Positions 43,183-53,874 of a stretch of 64,000 nt of DNA are shown here, in pieces (position 1 is the first letter of the stretch; each line of letters starts with the position of its first letter). The stretch is from Streptomyces olivochromogenes (GTDB taxonomy: Bacteria > Actinomycetota > Actinomycetes > Streptomycetales > Streptomycetaceae), in the NCBI RefSeq assembly GCF_001514115.1, contig NZ_KQ948456.1, forward strand, positions 221,516 to 285,515, in the 5' to 3' direction. The translations under genes and the position numbers were made by a program. The notes beneath the pieces were generated by a model. The model was not told the DNA's origin. It did no database searches and was given only the letters and a program-made list of their open reading frames with translations.

Positions 43183-43917
43183 TCAAGTCGTGCTCTCGGG
43201 ACGGGGTTTCTTCTGCCAGGGGTAGGTGGGCCGCTGTACCGGCGGGGTGATCGCGGAGCGCGGCGGCTCGTCGGCCGGGCGGGACTGCGGGGGCTCCGGC
43301 CAGGTCTGGCCGCTGGAAGTGGCCATGTCCGGTGCCGGTGCCTCGGGCCAGGAGGCGGTGGGTCCCGGCTCGGTCGTCCAGTGCCGCAGGGCGCCCGCCT
43401 CCACGTCGATCTGCTCACTCAGCGAATCCAGGTCGTCGGCGGCGAACCGGCGGGCCCGGTCGCGCGCGGCCCAGCGCAGCGAGTCCGCGGACTGCGTGAT
43501 CCGTTCGGTGCGCTCGCGCAGCTCGGGCAGCCGCGTGGAGAGCGTCCTCTTGTCCGGTTCGCTCTCCAGGCGCTTCAGCTCGTCGTCCAGCTCGCGCCCA
43601 TGCACGCTGAGCCGCTCGAACAGCCCGAGGGACTCCTTCAGAGACTCGTCCTCGGCCACGCCCGAGTGCAGCGCGTCCTGAGTGGCCCGCATCGAGGTGC
43701 GCAGCGTCAGCCTCAGCTGGGCGATCTGCCCCGCCGGGCCCGGCTGAGTGAAGGTCCTGGCACGCAGGGTGGTGTCCTCGACCGTGCGGCGGGCCTGGGA
43801 GACCGTGCGGTCCACACCGCGCTTGGCGGCGCCGATCACCTTCACCGTGGCGTATGCGCCCAGCACCACGAACAGCAGGAAGAGCAGGGCGATAACTGTG
43901 ATCACGGCTTCCACCAC
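43183..43917 (-). CDS. Membrane-anchored coiled-coil protein, unknown
   Basis: A 244-residue protein beginning with one membrane segment (VITVIALLFLLFVVLGAYATV), then a charged, heptad-rich region of about 110 residues (SLKESLGLFERLSVHGRELD, LPELRERTERITQ) and a Pro/Thr-rich C-terminal tail. It is not one of the families I recognise. GTG 43917 has GGAGG six bases upstream; the adjoining GTG 43914 is an alternative. It lies downstream of leuS, separated by a terminator hairpin. Confidence 0.78.
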   Translation of the reverse strand: MVEAVITVIALLFLLFVVLGAYATVKVIGAAKRGVDRTVSQARRTVEDTTLRARTFTQPGPAGQIAQLRLTLRTSMRATQDALHSGVAEDESLKESLGLFERLSVHGRELDDELKRLESEPDKRTLSTRLPELRERTERITQSADSLRWAARDRARRFAADDLDSLSEQIDVEAGALRHWTTEPGPTASWPEAPAPDMATSSGQTWPEPPQSRPADEPPRSAITPPVQRPTYPWQKKPRPESTT

Positions 43918-43973
43918 GCTCCTCCTCCGGACGGTCGCGGCAGCCGCCGCGTCGCTCTTCAACGGTAAACGCA

Positions 43974-44016
43974 ACGGGCAGGTCCGGAGTTCCAGAAGAA
44001 CCCCGAACCTGCCCGT
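43974..44016 (-). terminator. Terminator hairpin downstream of leuS
   Basis: ACGGGCAGGT (43974-43983) pairs perfectly with ACCTGCCCGT (44007-44016), with partial inner pairing. It lies between the leuS stop (44069) and the next minus-strand gene. Confidence 0.65.
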
Positions 44017-44068
44017 AGGGGACTACCCCTAGCCAAGCCACCCATCCGTGCCGGACCGGGGCAAGCGG

Positions 44069-46957
<2,889 letters not shown>

Positions 46958-47003
46958 GATCCTCAAAGCTCCATCGATCGTCTCTGCCGGCGGCTTAGAA
47001 ATG

Positions 47004-47028
47004 AAAAATCCCCTCGCACAGGAGGGGA
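47004..47028 (-). terminator. Intrinsic attenuator terminator upstream of leuS
   Basis: On the minus strand TCCCCTC, loop CTGTGC, GAGGGGA, then TTTTT (47008-47004). It is a classic stem-plus-U-tract terminator between the leader peptide and the leuS start, in a genome where U-tracts are rare. Candidate attenuator. Confidence 0.88.
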
Positions 47029-47041
47029 CGCCGCGCCGATG

Positions 47042-47066
47042 CCGACCACGGGTCGTCAGTGGTCGG
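47042..47066 (-). promoter_or_regulatory. Leader RNA hairpin between leader peptide and terminator
   Basis: CCGACCAC and GTGGTCGG form an 8-bp stem with a 9-base loop. It starts seven bases beyond the leader stop codon, where a pause or antiterminator hairpin would lie in a leader-peptide attenuator. Confidence 0.65.
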
Positions 47067-47072
47067 GGCTGA

Positions 47073-47111
47073 TCAGCGCGGCTCGCTAAGCAGAAGGCGT
47101 ACGGCACGCAT
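47073..47111 (-). CDS. leuS leader peptide (12 aa, Leu-Leu-Leu)
   Basis: A 12-codon reading frame: ATG CGT GCC GTA CGC CTT CTG CTT AGC GAG CCG CGC TGA, encoding MRAVRLLLSEPR. The run of three leucine codons (CTT CTG CTT) is the hallmark of a leader peptide, where stalling under low charged tRNA-Leu would switch RNA folding. The -10 element TACCCT ends six bases before the A of ATG, so the message may be leaderless. It is followed by the hairpin at 47042-47066 and the terminator at 47004-47028. Found by reading the sequence; too short for normal gene calling. Confidence 0.72.
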   Translation of the reverse strand: MRAVRLLLSEPR

Positions 47112-47117
47112 GGCGTC

Positions 47118-47123
47118 AGGGTA
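47118..47123 (-). promoter_or_regulatory. -10 element of the leuS leader
   Basis: TACCCT on the minus strand, six bases before the leader ATG. The match to TANNNT and the spacing fit transcription starting at the ATG itself. No clear -35 was found. Confidence 0.5.
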
Positions 47124-47187
47124 CCGCAGCCCCCGCGCGCGCGGCGACGAGCTTTGGACGGGGCCGGACACGCCGTGCCGCTCGTCA

Positions 47188-47230
47188 CAATCACGCCAAA
47201 AAAACTGAACAATATTCAAATATTACTTCG
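47188..47230. other. AT-rich island with two AATATT repeats
   Basis: A stretch of about 40 bases (AAAAAAAC, then AATATTCAAATATT) that is much richer in A/T than its surroundings. AATATT occurs twice eight bases apart. It lies between the leuS leader and the membrane protein/NuoF-like operon. Possible nucleoid-protein or promoter region; unproven. Confidence 0.55.
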
Positions 47231-47374
47231 CGTAAGGGGACGCTACGGGACAACACAAGGACCTGGCCGCGCTTTGGTAACAACGCAATAACTCAAACCT
47301 CGTACCCATCGGTATGGCTCGACTTAGAGTTCGGCTTCGGGACCGCTTCCCCGAACCGTTGGGAGTAACCCCCT

Positions 47375-48694
47375 ATGAACCCTCGTCGCAGTGGCAGCAC
47401 GCTTCCCCGACCGGGCCGCTCGGCCTACGGGATGGCGAGCGCTGCCGTCCTGCTGCTCATACCCGTGGTCGTGCTGGCCGGAGGCAACCAAGTCCAGGAC
47501 TTCCTCAACTTCGGTGCGGGCGTCCTGTCGCTCGTCTCCCTCACGTGCTCTGTCATCTGGGGCCTCATCGCCCAGGACCGGCTCATCCTCAACACGCGTC
47601 AGCGGATCGTGGCACAGGGCATCCACCGGGTGACGGCCGTCGGCTCGATCGCGTTCCTCTTGGTGCACATCACCATCAAACTGGCGCTGGACCACACCGT
47701 CCTGATCGCCGCGCTGATCCCCTTCAGCCTGGGTGTCAAGGGCAGCGCCGGACTCATCGGCCTCGGCTCCCTGGCCGGGCTGCTCATGATCTTCGTGGGC
47801 ATCACCGGCGCGCTGCGCAACCAGTTCGCGGCCCCGGCACCGGTCGCGGCACGCTGGCGCGCGATGCACATGCTGGCGTACCCGGCCCTGTGCGCGGCGC
47901 TGATCCATGGTCTCTTCGCGGGACGGGCGGCGAAGCCGTTCTTCATGGTGTCGTACGAGCTGTGCCTGGTCGGGGTCGGCGCGGCGCTCGCCCTGCGTGC
48001 GGCTCCCCACCCCTTCAAGCGCAAGGTCGCCGACCGGATCCTGGCGATCCTCGGCGAGGGTGGCGGCGCCGGTGGCCGCATGGCCCGCGAGGACCTGACG
48101 GCATCCCGTGCCGCCCTGTCGGAGAACTCCCTGCCGGGCTTCGCCCCGCGCCCCGCGCAGCAGTCCTCGGGCGCCCCCTTCGTACCCCCGCAGCGCACGC
48201 CGTCCCCCGAGCAGTCGCTGTACCAGACCCCGGCCGACCCCGCCGCTGCCGCGGACGCGACGTCCGGTTTCGCGGCCGCCTACCGGGCCGTCTCGGGCAC
48301 GCCCGGCGCGAACCCCGCCGGCGCGGCCCCGACCGAGCGCGTCCAGATGCCCATGAACATGCAGCCGACGGAGACGTTCCCCCGCGCCGACGCCGGTGGC
48401 AGCACGTCGGGCAGCTGGCCCATCCCCTCGCCGCCGCCGGTCGGCGAGGCGCCCCGCTCCGCGTACGACCCGCTCGCCGACACGGGATACAACATCCCCG
48501 TCTATGACAATTCGGCCACCGGCGGGTACGGCACGAGTGATGTGTACAACAACGGTGAGACGAACCCCGCCTTCGGTACGTACAACACCAACGACACGTA
48601 CGACAGCGGTCCCACGACTGACGTACTGCCGGGCGCCTTCGACGCTCCTGGCTCCGGTGAACCATGGAACGCCCCTTCCGGAGGCTTTAAGTGA
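47375..48694 (+). CDS. Membrane protein with cytochrome b/ferric reductase-like features
   Basis: A 439-residue protein. Residues 1-220 hold about six membrane segments with internal histidines (LLVHITIKLAL, RAMHMLAYPALC, LIHGLF), the pattern of heme-b electron-transfer membrane proteins. The rest is a long Pro/Gly/Thr-rich, Tyr-containing tail with SAYDPLADTGYN and GGYGTSDVYNN-type repeats. ATG 47375 has GGGAG upstream. The stop overlaps the start of the NuoF-like gene by four bases, so the two products probably act together. Confidence 0.8.
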   Translation: MNPRRSGSTLPRPGRSAYGMASAAVLLLIPVVVLAGGNQVQDFLNFGAGVLSLVSLTCSVIWGLIAQDRLILNTRQRIVAQGIHRVTAVGSIAFLLVHITIKLALDHTVLIAALIPFSLGVKGSAGLIGLGSLAGLLMIFVGITGALRNQFAAPAPVAARWRAMHMLAYPALCAALIHGLFAGRAAKPFFMVSYELCLVGVGAALALRAAPHPFKRKVADRILAILGEGGGAGGRMAREDLTASRAALSENSLPGFAPRPAQQSSGAPFVPPQRTPSPEQSLYQTPADPAAAADATSGFAAAYRAVSGTPGANPAGAAPTERVQMPMNMQPTETFPRADAGGSTSGSWPIPSPPPVGEAPRSAYDPLADTGYNIPVYDNSATGGYGTSDVYNNGETNPAFGTYNTNDTYDSGPTTDVLPGAFDAPGSGEPWNAPSGGFK

Positions 48695-50310
48695 ACGAGG
48701 CCCTGCCTGACGTCCCGGAGGTCCGCGTCGTCGGGCTTCCGCAGCTCACGTCGGGCTTCGACCTGGTTGAACGGCTCGATCTGCCCATGCACCTCAAGGT
48801 GCACGGGCCGCTCGAGCCGATGGGCGGTGAACAGCTCGCGGGCCTCGCCGAGGCGATCGGCCTGAAGGGCCGCGGCGGCGCGGGCTTCCCCTTCGCCAAG
48901 AAACTGCGCTCGGTCGCCGAGTCGGCCATCAGCAAGGGCATCCGACCCGTCGTGGTCGTCAACGGAAGTGAGGACGAACCGGCCTGCCGCAAGGACACGG
49001 TGCTCATCAACCGTGCCCCGCACCTCATCCTGGACGGCGCCCTGCTCGCCGCGGAGGCCATGGGTGCCCGCACCCTGGTCATCGGGGTGACCCGAGAGTC
49101 GACCCAGCGGTCCATGGAGGCCGCGCTGGCCGAGCGCGGCCTCAGCGACCGGCGCGGATCGCCGCTCCGCGCGCGCGTGCAGCGCAATCCGGTGCGGATG
49201 GTGACCGGAGCGGCCGCTTCGCTCATCCGCTCCATCGACGGCGGCCCGGCCATCCCGCCGGGCCGCAAGATCAGCGCGTCGCAGAGCGGCGTCGGCGGCG
49301 CGCCCACGCTGCTGTCGAACGCCGAGACGTACGCGCAGCTGGCCATCGCCGCCCGTATCGGCCCCGACCGCTACCGCAACACCGGTCTGTACGACGAGCC
49401 CGGCACCGTCATGCTCACCATCTCCGGGGCGGTCGCCCGCCCCATGGTGATCGAGGTCCCCACCGGCGTGCCGCTGCGCTACGTGCTCCAGCTGGCCGGC
49501 GCCCCGCCGATGCCGCAGGGCGTGCTGACCGGCGGCTACCACGGCAAGTGGCTGGACGCGGCGACGGTCAACGAGGCGATCGTCTCGCGCAACTCCCTGG
49601 ACGCGGTGGGCGGCGCGCTCGGCGCCGGCGCGATCCTCCCGATCACCCAGGAGACGTGCCCGCTGGGCGAGTCTCTCCGGGTGGCCCAGTGGCTGGCGGA
49701 GGAGAGTGCGGGACAGTGCGGTCCCTGCTACCTCGGCCTGCCCGCCGCGGCGCGCGGCCTGGAGGACATCCTCAACGGCGGCGGACCGGCCGCCCTGGAG
49801 GCCGTGAAGCAGGTCGCCAAGGCCGTGAAGAGACGCGGCGCCTGCTCGCATCCCGACGGCTCGGCGATGTTCATCGAGTCGACCATCAAGGCGTTCACGG
49901 ACGACCTGGCCGCCCATGTCCTCGGCAATGGCTGCGGAAGGCCCGTGGAGGGCGTTCTGCCGCTCTTCGAGGGCGGTCAGCTGCCCACCGGCATCCCGGG
50001 CGGTCAGGCGGTCGAGGAGGCCGGCCCCAGCCGTCAGAAGATCTACGTCGACTGGACACTGTGCCGCGGTCACGGCCTGTGCGCGGACATCCTTCCCGAG
50101 GTCTTCGAACTGGGCGCCGACGGCTTCCCCACCGTCGCGCAGGCCCAGGTGCCCCGGTACGCGGAGGCGAAGGCGCTGCGGGCCGTACGCCGCTGCCCGG
50201 CGCTCGCCCTGCGCATCGAGGAGGACACCCGCTCCTCCGCCCCGGCACGCAACAACCTTCCGGTCCTCTCCCAGCGCCGTGGTCGTCGGGCGCTCGGCAG
50301 CGGCCGCTGA
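48691..50310 (+). CDS. NuoF-like flavoprotein with C-terminal ferredoxin
   Basis: A 539-residue fusion. The N-terminal NuoF-type FMN/NADH region has GRGGAGFPFAKK (60-71) and NGSEDEPAC. An SLBB domain is at about 238-320. The NuoF iron-sulfur segment reads ESAGQCGPCYLG (338-349) with a later CSHPDG; the first of the usual ESCGxCxPC cysteines is replaced by Ala. A C-terminal single-cluster ferredoxin has C458-x5-C464 and a C-P at 502, the [3Fe-4S] pattern. The start is GTG 48691, overlapping the upstream stop. Likely a soluble NADH-linked electron-transfer partner of the upstream membrane protein. Confidence 0.88.
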   Translation: MNEALPDVPEVRVVGLPQLTSGFDLVERLDLPMHLKVHGPLEPMGGEQLAGLAEAIGLKGRGGAGFPFAKKLRSVAESAISKGIRPVVVVNGSEDEPACRKDTVLINRAPHLILDGALLAAEAMGARTLVIGVTRESTQRSMEAALAERGLSDRRGSPLRARVQRNPVRMVTGAAASLIRSIDGGPAIPPGRKISASQSGVGGAPTLLSNAETYAQLAIAARIGPDRYRNTGLYDEPGTVMLTISGAVARPMVIEVPTGVPLRYVLQLAGAPPMPQGVLTGGYHGKWLDAATVNEAIVSRNSLDAVGGALGAGAILPITQETCPLGESLRVAQWLAEESAGQCGPCYLGLPAAARGLEDILNGGGPAALEAVKQVAKAVKRRGACSHPDGSAMFIESTIKAFTDDLAAHVLGNGCGRPVEGVLPLFEGGQLPTGIPGGQAVEEAGPSRQKIYVDWTLCRGHGLCADILPEVFELGADGFPTVAQAQVPRYAEAKALRAVRRCPALALRIEEDTRSSAPARNNLPVLSQRRGRRALGSGR

Positions 50311-50318
50311 ACACGACG

Positions 50319-50351
50319 AAGGCGGGTCACCCTGACCGGGTGACCCGCCTT
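50319..50351. terminator. Convergent terminator between the NuoF-like gene and tRNA-Ala
   Basis: AAGGCGGGTCACCC, loop TGACC, GGGTGACCCGCCTT: a 14-bp perfect stem, eight bases beyond the NuoF-like stop and ten bases from the tRNA 3' end. Suited to both strands. Confidence 0.88.
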
Positions 50352-50360
50352 CAATATGTG

Positions 50361-50433
50361 TGGAGCTAAGGAGAATTGAACTCCTGACCTCCTGCATGCC
50401 ATGCAGGCGCTCTACCAACTGAGCTATAGCCCC
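50361..50433 (-). tRNA. tRNA-Ala(GGC), copy 1
   Basis: The reverse complement folds as a cloverleaf: acceptor GGGGCTA/TAGCTCC with G3-U70, D-arm GCTC AGTTGGTA GAGC, anticodon stem CCTGC loop ATGGCAT (anticodon GGC), T-arm AGGAG TTCAATT CTCCT, discriminator A. No genomic CCA. An identical copy lies at 54874-54946. Confidence 0.97.
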
Positions 50434-50568
50434 TTGTAGCCATGCGGCGAAGCCGCACATCCACCGTGTCGCCCGGTTTCCCCGGCGGCGACGCCAACAT
50501 TACACGGTCCTCCCCGTGGACCACCAAATCGATTCCGCGCCGTGCGGACAATGCGGACATGAGGGATA

Positions 50569-51837
50569 GTGTCGGCCTTCGTGACCGTGATCGCGCTCCC
50601 CCGTGTCCGCCGCCGTGCGCCCGTCGCCCTGGGGGCGTGCCTGTTGTCCTTCGCCGCCTTCTGGTGGGCACAGCGGGCCGCGCACGTGTCGATGATCGAC
50701 CTGATGGTGTACCGGGCGGAGGGCGAGACCGTCCGCGCGGGCGGCGACCTCTACGCGCTGCGTACGACCGAGGCCCATCTGCCGACCACCTACCCGCCGT
50801 TCGCCGCGCTGCTGTTCACGCCGCTGACGCTGCTGGACACGTCGACCATGCGGACTGTGGCGACGGCCGGAAATCTGGCCCTTCTTGTGGTGTTCGTGGC
50901 CCTCTCGCTACGGCTCGTCGACCACACGCGTGTGGAGGGCGTCTGGTGGACGTCCGCGGCGGCCGTGTGGTGCGAGCCGGTGTGGACGACCGTGCGGTAC
51001 GGGCAGATCAACCTGCTGCTCGGCGTGCTGGTGCTGTGGGACCTGACGCGGCGGCCCTGGCACCGCTGGGCCGGCGTGGGCATCGGACTCGCGGCGGCGA
51101 TCAAGCTGACGCCGGCGCTCTTCGCGGTGTTCCTGCTGGTCACCGGTGTCGTGGCATACGCGCGGCGGGGCCCCGGAGGCCCCTGGCTGCGACACGCGCG
51201 CGGGGCGGCCGTCGCGTTCGCCGGGGCAACCCTGCTGGCGGCCTCCGTCCTGCCCTTCGACTCATGGCGCTTCTGGAGCCGCATGGTCTTCGAGACGGGT
51301 CGGGTCGGGCTCGTGGAGGACACCGCGAACCAGTCGCTGCGCGGGGTACTGGCCCGGCTGCTGCACACCACTCAGCCGGGCCTCTGGTGGGTCGCCACGG
51401 CGGCCGTGGCGGGCTCCCTGGGCCTCGGGGTCGCCGTGGCGGCGGAGCTGCGCGGGCGACGCGCCTGGGCGGTGGCCGCCTGCGCGGTCACGGCGCTGCT
51501 GATCAGTCCGGTGTCGTGGTCGCACCACTGGGTGTGGTGCGTGCCGATGGTGCTGATCCTCGGCACGCGCGGCAGGGCGGCCGCCGTCGGCGCGGCACAG
51601 ATGACCACCGTCAGTACGGCACTGGTGACCACCGTCAGTACGGCACTGGTGACCGCCGTCGGTACGGCGTTGGTCTTCTGCTCGTACGCGCTGTGGTGGG
51701 TGCCACACGGCCCGGGACGGCTCGAACTGCATCAGACGGGCGCCCAGTTGACGTTGTCGGCCCTCTATGAAGGAGCCGCTCTCGTCTTCCTGACCCTGAT
51801 CGGGGTCAGGCTGTGGCGAACGTATAGAACCGTTTGA
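50569..51837 (+). CDS. GT87-type mannosyltransferase-like membrane protein
   Basis: A 422-residue multi-pass protein of the GT87/DUF2029 group (alpha-1,2 mannosyltransferase-like, polyprenyl-phosphate-dependent). The early periplasmic loop (DLMVYRAEGETVRAGGDLYA and LPTTYPPFAALL) and the NQSLRGVLARL stretch are typical. About ten hydrophobic segments. Near residue 345 three 24-bp units repeat TTVSTALV. GTG 50569; GTG 50581 is an alternative. The 3' end overlaps the convergent zinc-ribbon gene by 32 bp. Confidence 0.85.
   Translation: MSAFVTVIALPRVRRRAPVALGACLLSFAAFWWAQRAAHVSMIDLMVYRAEGETVRAGGDLYALRTTEAHLPTTYPPFAALLFTPLTLLDTSTMRTVATAGNLALLVVFVALSLRLVDHTRVEGVWWTSAAAVWCEPVWTTVRYGQINLLLGVLVLWDLTRRPWHRWAGVGIGLAAAIKLTPALFAVFLLVTGVVAYARRGPGGPWLRHARGAAVAFAGATLLAASVLPFDSWRFWSRMVFETGRVGLVEDTANQSLRGVLARLLHTTQPGLWWVATAAVAGSLGLGVAVAAELRGRRAWAVAACAVTALLISPVSWSHHWVWCVPMVLILGTRGRAAAVGAAQMTTVSTALVTTVSTALVTAVGTALVFCSYALWWVPHGPGRLELHQTGAQLTLSALYEGAALVFLTLIGVRLWRTYRTV
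51601..51672 (+). repeat. 24-bp coding tandem repeat, three units
   Basis: Three units of RTGACCACCGTCAGTACGG plus CACTG encode T-(T/A)-V-(S/G)-T-A-L-V in the GT87-type membrane protein. The first two units differ only in the first base; the third has more changes. Confidence 0.92.
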
Positions 51838-52039
51838 GCGTGCAGTGCTCGTCGAGGAGCCGGCCGTAGATCGGCTCGCCCTCCAGCTCGCGGTACGTCT
51901 CGATCGGGTCGCCTTTTATGATCAGCGCCCGCGCGCACTCCTCGCACCAGTACTGGTAGTCGTGGTTGACCGGCTCCATGTCGCGGACGATCGGCGTACC
52001 ACTGCCGCACCAATCGCACTTCCGCCTGTGTGCACCCAT
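51806..52039 (-). CDS. Small zinc-ribbon-type protein
   Basis: A 77-residue protein with two CxxC pairs: CDWCGSG near the N terminus and WCEECAR in the middle, suggesting a zinc ribbon. The rest has conserved-looking charged stretches (EGEPIYGRLLDEH). No function recognised. The ATG at 52039 is three bases from the stop of the next small zinc-ribbon gene, so the two are one operon. The 3' end overlaps the convergent GT87-type gene. Confidence 0.8.
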   Translation of the reverse strand: MGAHRRKCDWCGSGTPIVRDMEPVNHDYQYWCEECARALIIKGDPIETYRELEGEPIYGRLLDEHCTLKRFYTFATA

Positions 52040-52042
52040 CGA

Positions 52043-52216
52043 TCAGCTCCAGCTGTGGCCGCAGGCCGTGCACACGTAGGAGATCCCGCCGTTGTCGCCG
52101 AGGACCTGGGCGACGTGGACCGATCCGCAGGAAGGACAGTCGAGGAGAGTGGCTCTTCTACGTGTCTGTGCCACATCGAGGAGATCGTCGACCTCCTCGA
52201 GGATGCTCGCAGGCAT
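52043..52216 (-). CDS. Very small zinc-ribbon protein (57 aa)
   Basis: A 57-residue frame: an N-terminal helix (MPASILEEVDDLLDVAQ) followed by two CxxC pairs (LLDCPSCGS and VCTACGHSW) that should bind zinc. The GGAGG eight bases before ATG 52216 is a strong ribosome-binding site. It is three bases upstream of the other zinc-ribbon gene and probably co-translated. Too short to appear in usual length-filtered gene calls. Its single zinc-ribbon fold resembles small transcription- or translation-linked ribbons; function unknown. Confidence 0.85.
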   Translation of the reverse strand: MPASILEEVDDLLDVAQTRRRATLLDCPSCGSVHVAQVLGDNGGISYVCTACGHSWS

Positions 52217-52285
52217 CGCTTCTCCCTCCCGTCGGGCCGCGCCCCCTTCCGGCCGTTTGATTCTGCCACGGCCGGAGCAATACGG

Positions 52286-53755
52286 TCAGCGACGCCTTCG
52301 TACCAGTCCGGACACGGCACCCGACGTGGCCGTCGCGGCCAGCGCATACGTGCACATGAGGAGCGCGTCCGCAGAGGTATACGCCCCCGGAGCCCCAAGT
52401 GACTCAAGTCGGTTCAAGAAGAGTGTGCCGAAGGCCGCGACACCGATCAGCTGACCGAGCTGGGTGACCGTCGCGAGCAGTCCACTGGCGTCCGCCGCGT
52501 CCTCGGGCCGCACTGTGGCCAGAGCCCTGGTCAGCGTGGGGCTGAAGCCCAGTGCGAGACCGGTCCCCATACCCGCGAACGCCACGTACAGCCAGAAACC
52601 GCCGTCGCCCCCGCCCTTCAGCACGGCTCCGACGCCGGCCACGGAAACGGCGGCGATGGCGAAGCCGGCCGGGATCAGGACACCTTGCAGAGCGGCCGGC
52701 CAGTCACGCCAGGTCAGACCGACCAGACCGAAGACCACCGCGGTCGGCGCGAAGGTGAGTCCGGCGCGCAGCGCGCTGTACCCGAGGCCGCCCTGAACGT
52801 GCAGGGTCAGAGTGAACAGGAAACCCGCGTTGACCGCCATCACCGCGAGCAGGCGGAAGACCGCGAGGCCCATGCCGGGGTGGCGCAGCACCCGGGGTGA
52901 GATCAGCGGCGCTCCACCCCGCCGGGCGAGCCGGGACTCGTACAGACAGAAAAGGGTGAAGAGGATCGCGGCCGCGCCGAGCGACAGCCAGGACCACAGC
53001 GGCCAGCCCTCCTCCTGACCGAGCACGAGCGGCACGGTGAGCAACGACACGGCGGCGCCGAGCAGGACGAGGCCCGACAGGTCGAGGCCGCGTGAGCGCT
53101 CCACGGCTCCCGGGGCGTCCCGCGGCAGGACGCGGTGGCCGACGGCCAGGAGTACGAGGCCCACGGGCACGTTGACCAGGAACACCGGCCGCCAGCCGGT
53201 ACCGAACAGGTCGGCGCTGACCAGGACGCCGCCCAGCACCTGTCCGGCCGCTGCTCCCGTCGCGACGACGGCGGAGTACGCGCCGAGGGCACGGGCCCGG
53301 CCCTCGCCGGTGAAGTGGCGCTGGATCAGGCTGAGCACCTGCGGGATCATCACGGCCGCACCGGCGCCCTGCACCAGCCGGAAGGCGATCAACTCCCCGG
53401 TTCCCCGGGCGAGTCCGCACGCCAGCGAGGCCGCGGTGAACAGCGCGAGGCCCGCGAGGTGGACGCGGCGGTGGCCGAGCAGGTCGCCGAGGCGCGCGCC
53501 GGTGATCAGCAGTACGGCGTACGAGATGGAGTATCCGGCGACCACCAACTGCATTCCGGCGCCGGACGCGTGGAGTTCGGAACCGATCGTGGGTACGGCG
53601 ACGTTCACGATGAAAACGTCGAGCAGTGCCATGAACTGGGCTGTGAGCACGACCGCGAGCAGCCGTCCGGGGCGATTGTCAGTGCCGGGGGCTTTACTGG
53701 TCGCAGGACTTGAATCCGCTGCGGGACCTGGGCCCGCGGGGGTTGTCGTCGTCAT
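52286..53755 (-). CDS. MFS drug exporter, DHA2-like (second copy type)
   Basis: A 489-residue transporter with motif A (GARLGDLLGHRRVHLAGL) and the N-terminal FMALLDVFIVNVAVPTIGSEL pattern of DHA2 exporters. Consistent with about fourteen helices. The ATG at 53755 (MTTTTPAG) is preferred over a frame that starts inside the divergent regulator. It is divergent from an MmyB-type regulator with 119 bp between them, mirroring the pair at 1-3 kb. Substrate unknown. Confidence 0.9.
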   Translation of the reverse strand: MTTTTPAGPGPAADSSPATSKAPGTDNRPGRLLAVVLTAQFMALLDVFIVNVAVPTIGSELHASGAGMQLVVAGYSISYAVLLITGARLGDLLGHRRVHLAGLALFTAASLACGLARGTGELIAFRLVQGAGAAVMIPQVLSLIQRHFTGEGRARALGAYSAVVATGAAAGQVLGGVLVSADLFGTGWRPVFLVNVPVGLVLLAVGHRVLPRDAPGAVERSRGLDLSGLVLLGAAVSLLTVPLVLGQEEGWPLWSWLSLGAAAILFTLFCLYESRLARRGGAPLISPRVLRHPGMGLAVFRLLAVMAVNAGFLFTLTLHVQGGLGYSALRAGLTFAPTAVVFGLVGLTWRDWPAALQGVLIPAGFAIAAVSVAGVGAVLKGGGDGGFWLYVAFAGMGTGLALGFSPTLTRALATVRPEDAADASGLLATVTQLGQLIGVAAFGTLFLNRLESLGAPGAYTSADALLMCTYALAATATSGAVSGLVRRRR

Positions 53756-53803
53756 GGCTCCGAGCCTGGCGGCGGCCGGATACGGGTGCCGAGAGCCCGC
53801 CGA

Positions 53804-53820
53804 TGCTGGTATTGACAGCA
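53804..53820. promoter_or_regulatory. Inverted repeat, candidate operator of the second MFS/MmyB pair
   Basis: TGCTG, seven bases (GTATTGA), CAGCA, in the 119-bp divergent space. A TTGACA hexamer (53812-53817) overlaps it and could be a -35 element for the rightward regulator gene. No convincing -10 was found. Weaker than the palindrome at 1388-1406. Confidence 0.35.
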
Positions 53821-53874
53821 CCTGGCAGCGGACGGGTTCGGCGCGGACGATGGAAGACGGGGGAAGTGAAGCCG

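Noticed and set aside
47004..47123. T-box riboswitch upstream of leuS
   Set aside because: No T-box sequence (NGGUGGNACCGCG-like) or specifier loop is visible; the leader peptide with Leu codons explains the terminator better.
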